Shown here: positions 62,522-64,000 of the stretch, one piece after another
Layout: each line of letters begins with the position of its first letter
How positions within the stretch are numbered: position 1 is the stretch's first letter
NCBI RefSeq assembly: GCF_010725485.1
Contig: NZ_AP022598.1
Location: 5,146,001-5,210,000 of the forward strand
Direction of reading: 5' to 3'
Length of the DNA stretch: 64,000 nucleotides
Source: Mycolicibacterium parafortuitum
Lineage (GTDB): Bacteria; Actinomycetota; Actinomycetes; Mycobacteriales; Mycobacteriaceae
Notes under the pieces: generated by a model
Seen by the model: the letters and a program-made list of their open reading frames with translations, nothing else
What the model was told of the DNA's origin: nothing
Database searches by the model: none
Position numbers and translations under genes: made by a program

Positions 62522-63243
62522 CCAATCTGCAGGGACTGCCCACCGTCGACGATGAGCTCGGAACCGGTGATGAAGCTGGCGTGCTCGGACAGCAGGAAGG
62601 CCACCGCGTCGGCGATCTCCATCGGCTTACCGATCCGGCCCATCAATGCCCGCTCGGCGAGCCGGGTCTGGGTCGCGTCGTCGAGCATCGGCGTCTCGAC
62701 GGGCCCGGGGAAGACCGCGTTGACCCTGATGCCGGACGCGGCGAGCTCGACGGCGGTGACCTGGGTGAGCCCGCGCAGCGCCCATTTGGACGATCCGTAC
62801 GCGGCGTGGTTCGGGAACGGGCGCACCGCTCCGGTACTGCAGGTGTTCACGATCGCGGCGCGCTCGGCCTCCCGCAGGTGCGGCAGTGTGGCCTGGATAC
62901 CGAGGAACGGCCCGAGACAGTTCACCCGCCAGCTTCCCTCGAATCCCGACGGCGTCTCGGCGGAGAGCGAAGCTCGATGCAGCACACCGGCGTTGTTGAC
63001 CAGCGCGGTGATCTGCCCGAAGTGCCCGACGACCTCGTCGACCGCGCGCGCCCACTGCTCGGCCGAGGTGACGTCGAGTTCCACCGGGACGGCCCGGTCC
63101 GTGCCGAGGTCGGCGACGGTGCGGGTGACGTCCTCGACCAGTTGGTCGCACGCCGCGACCTGATAGCCGTCCTGCAGCAGCCTGCGCACGATCGCCGCGC
63201 CCTGCCCGCGGGCGGCGCCGGTCACCAGCGCGACGGGGGCCAT
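62518..63243 (-). CDS. SDR-family oxidoreductase
   Basis: Predicted 241-residue dehydrogenase: VALVTGAARGQGAAIVRRLL, VNNAGVLHRAS, the Ser region VNTCSTGAVRPFPNHA and YGSSKWALRGLTQVTA, and GSELIVDGGQSLQIG at the C-terminus. It would oxidise an alcohol to a ketone, suiting the monooxygenase gene that follows. It shares its first base with the stop codon of the aldolase gene. Confidence 0.9.
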   Translation of the reverse strand: MAPVALVTGAARGQGAAIVRRLLQDGYQVAACDQLVEDVTRTVADLGTDRAVPVELDVTSAEQWARAVDEVVGHFGQITALVNNAGVLHRASLSAETPSGFEGSWRVNCLGPFLGIQATLPHLREAERAAIVNTCSTGAVRPFPNHAAYGSSKWALRGLTQVTAVELAASGIRVNAVFPGPVETPMLDDATQTRLAERALMGRIGKPMEIADAVAFLLSEHASFITGSELIVDGGQSLQIG

Positions 63244-63998
63244 CAGGGCGTCTCCCCTCGCGCGTCGGCGAGATGCGCGGCGGCGCCGCGGCGCAGTGCC
63301 TGTGATTCGGAGGCGAGAGTGATCATCTGGAATCCCTGCTGTGCCATGCGGTTTCCCACCGTGCCCACATTGGCGTGGATCGCGCTGACCAGACCGGCCC
63401 CGGCCGCGACCCGCTGGATATGACCGATCGCGTCGAGCATCCCCGGCGCCGAGAACGCCTGCGTCGGGCCGTGTCCCATCGAGAGCGCGAGATCGGCGGG
63501 CCCGACGTAGATCCCAGCCAACCCGTCCACCGCGCAGATCTCATCGACGGCAGCGAGTCCGGCGGCTGTCTCGATCATCGCGAACACCGACGTGCGCTGC
63601 TGCAACTCCACGGGATCCAGCCCGAGGCTCGCCCGCAACGGGCCGAAGCTGCGGATTCCGTCCGGGGCGTAGCGGCTCGCCGAAACCGCGGCCGCGGCGA
63701 CAGCGGCGGATTCGACCATCGCGATGATCACCCCGTCGGCTCCGGCGTCGAGCACCCGCCCGATCGGCGCCGGTGCCGCATCGGGCAACCGCACCAGGGT
63801 CGCGATCGGCAGGTGTTCGAGCCGGCGCAACATCAGCGCGACGTCGGCATCGTCGAGATATCCGTGCTGTACGTCGAATCCGACGTAGTCGTAACCCGCC
63901 GCGGCGTACTCCTCGGGCCCGATCACCGTCGGGCCCACCACCCAGCCGCCCCACACGTGGGGTTTGCCGGCGAGCGCGTCCTGCAGCCTGCTGGTCAT
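63243..63998 (-). CDS. HpcH/HpaI aldolase family protein
   Basis: Predicted 251-residue class II aldolase/citrate-lyase-like TIM barrel. The N-terminal block GPEEYAAAGYDYVGFDVQHG, the metal Glu in FAMIETAAGLAAVDE and the Asp in GIYVGPADLALSMG match the HpaI family, which cleaves 2-oxo-4-hydroxy acids to pyruvate or a similar acid plus an aldehyde. It is the first gene of the four-gene operon seen and starts two bases from the window edge, so upstream genes may extend the operon. Confidence 0.9.
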   Translation of the reverse strand: MTSRLQDALAGKPHVWGGWVVGPTVIGPEEYAAAGYDYVGFDVQHGYLDDADVALMLRRLEHLPIATLVRLPDAAPAPIGRVLDAGADGVIIAMVESAAVAAAAVSASRYAPDGIRSFGPLRASLGLDPVELQQRTSVFAMIETAAGLAAVDEICAVDGLAGIYVGPADLALSMGHGPTQAFSAPGMLDAIGHIQRVAAGAGLVSAIHANVGTVGNRMAQQGFQMITLASESQALRRGAAAHLADARGETP

Positions 63999-64000
63999 GT

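Overview
This is a high-GC (about two-thirds G+C) actinobacterial chromosome segment that reads as a non-tuberculous, probably rapidly growing Mycobacterium (Mycolicibacterium). The evidence is a backbone in the order known from M. tuberculosis around Rv2845c-Rv2876: proS (5' end only), efpA, cysG, cobB, cobO, a ChlI/ChlD-type chelatase gene, an ElaA-like acetyltransferase, mqo, an alpha/beta hydrolase, mtr (mycothione reductase), SDR, aldC, a gamma-glutamyl amidase, glnA4, map, a lipoprotein penicillin-binding protein, two acetyltransferases, ispG, rip1, dxr, mpt83, mpt70 and a DUF2631 membrane protein. PE/PGRS genes, the VapBC/RelFG toxin-antitoxin pairs and dipZ of the M. tuberculosis locus are absent. 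Ortholog statements rest on recalled family sequences and gene order, not on a search.

Layout. 1-2.1 kb: proS start, then a divergent SDR/LysR pair. 2.1-9.4 kb: efpA and a cobalamin/siroheme group on the minus strand (cysG, cobB, cobO, chelatase), interrupted by a palindromic repeat between cobO and cobB. 9.4-13.5 kb: mqo, then hydrolase and mtr. 13.5-22.9 kb is an insertion relative to M. tuberculosis: an ECF sigma factor, a two-component system, a cobalt/nickel ECF transporter (cbiM, PDGLE protein, cbiQ, cbiO), an amidohydrolase, an ArsR regulator, a DUF222/HNH protein with an SOS box, and a FadR-type regulator. 22.2-27.2 kb: a tight minus-strand operon glnA4, gamma-glutamyl hydrolase, aldehyde dehydrogenase, SDR, FadR-type regulator, which together look like a gamma-glutamylated amine or amino-alcohol degradation route. 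27.5-31.0 kb: an asparagine-synthetase-like amidotransferase plus an acetyltransferase/ATP-grasp fusion, the gene pair for the osmolyte N-acetylglutaminylglutamine amide. 31-37 kb: small conserved genes, map, a thioesterase, and a TetR/DUF1214-like/sulfotransferase unit with a striking shared operator. 37-44.3 kb: penicillin-binding lipoprotein, two GNAT proteins, and the isoprenoid genes ispG and dxr flanking the site-2 protease rip1. 44.4-45.8 kb: tandem fasciclin antigens mpt83-mpt70 behind a SigK-like promoter. 45.8-54.7 kb: allantoinase-like, photolyase, mycofactocin-type SDR, DUF2631, WS/DGAT, DUF427, SRPBCC, thioesterase and medium-chain reductase genes. 54.7-64 kb: two luciferase-like oxidoreductases, a second DUF222/HNH gene with an SOS box, an acyl-CoA dehydrogenase, an SRPBCC protein, and a four-gene operon (HpcH/HpaI aldolase, SDR, Baeyer-Villiger-type monooxygenase, esterase) that makes chemical sense as a ketone degradation path.

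A recurring promoter pattern is a TANNNT -10 box placed 6-8 bases before the start codon, implying leaderless or nearly leaderless transcripts, as is common in mycobacteria. No tRNA, rRNA, CRISPR array, insertion sequence or riboswitch was recognised. No gene-free stretch exceeds about 275 bases.
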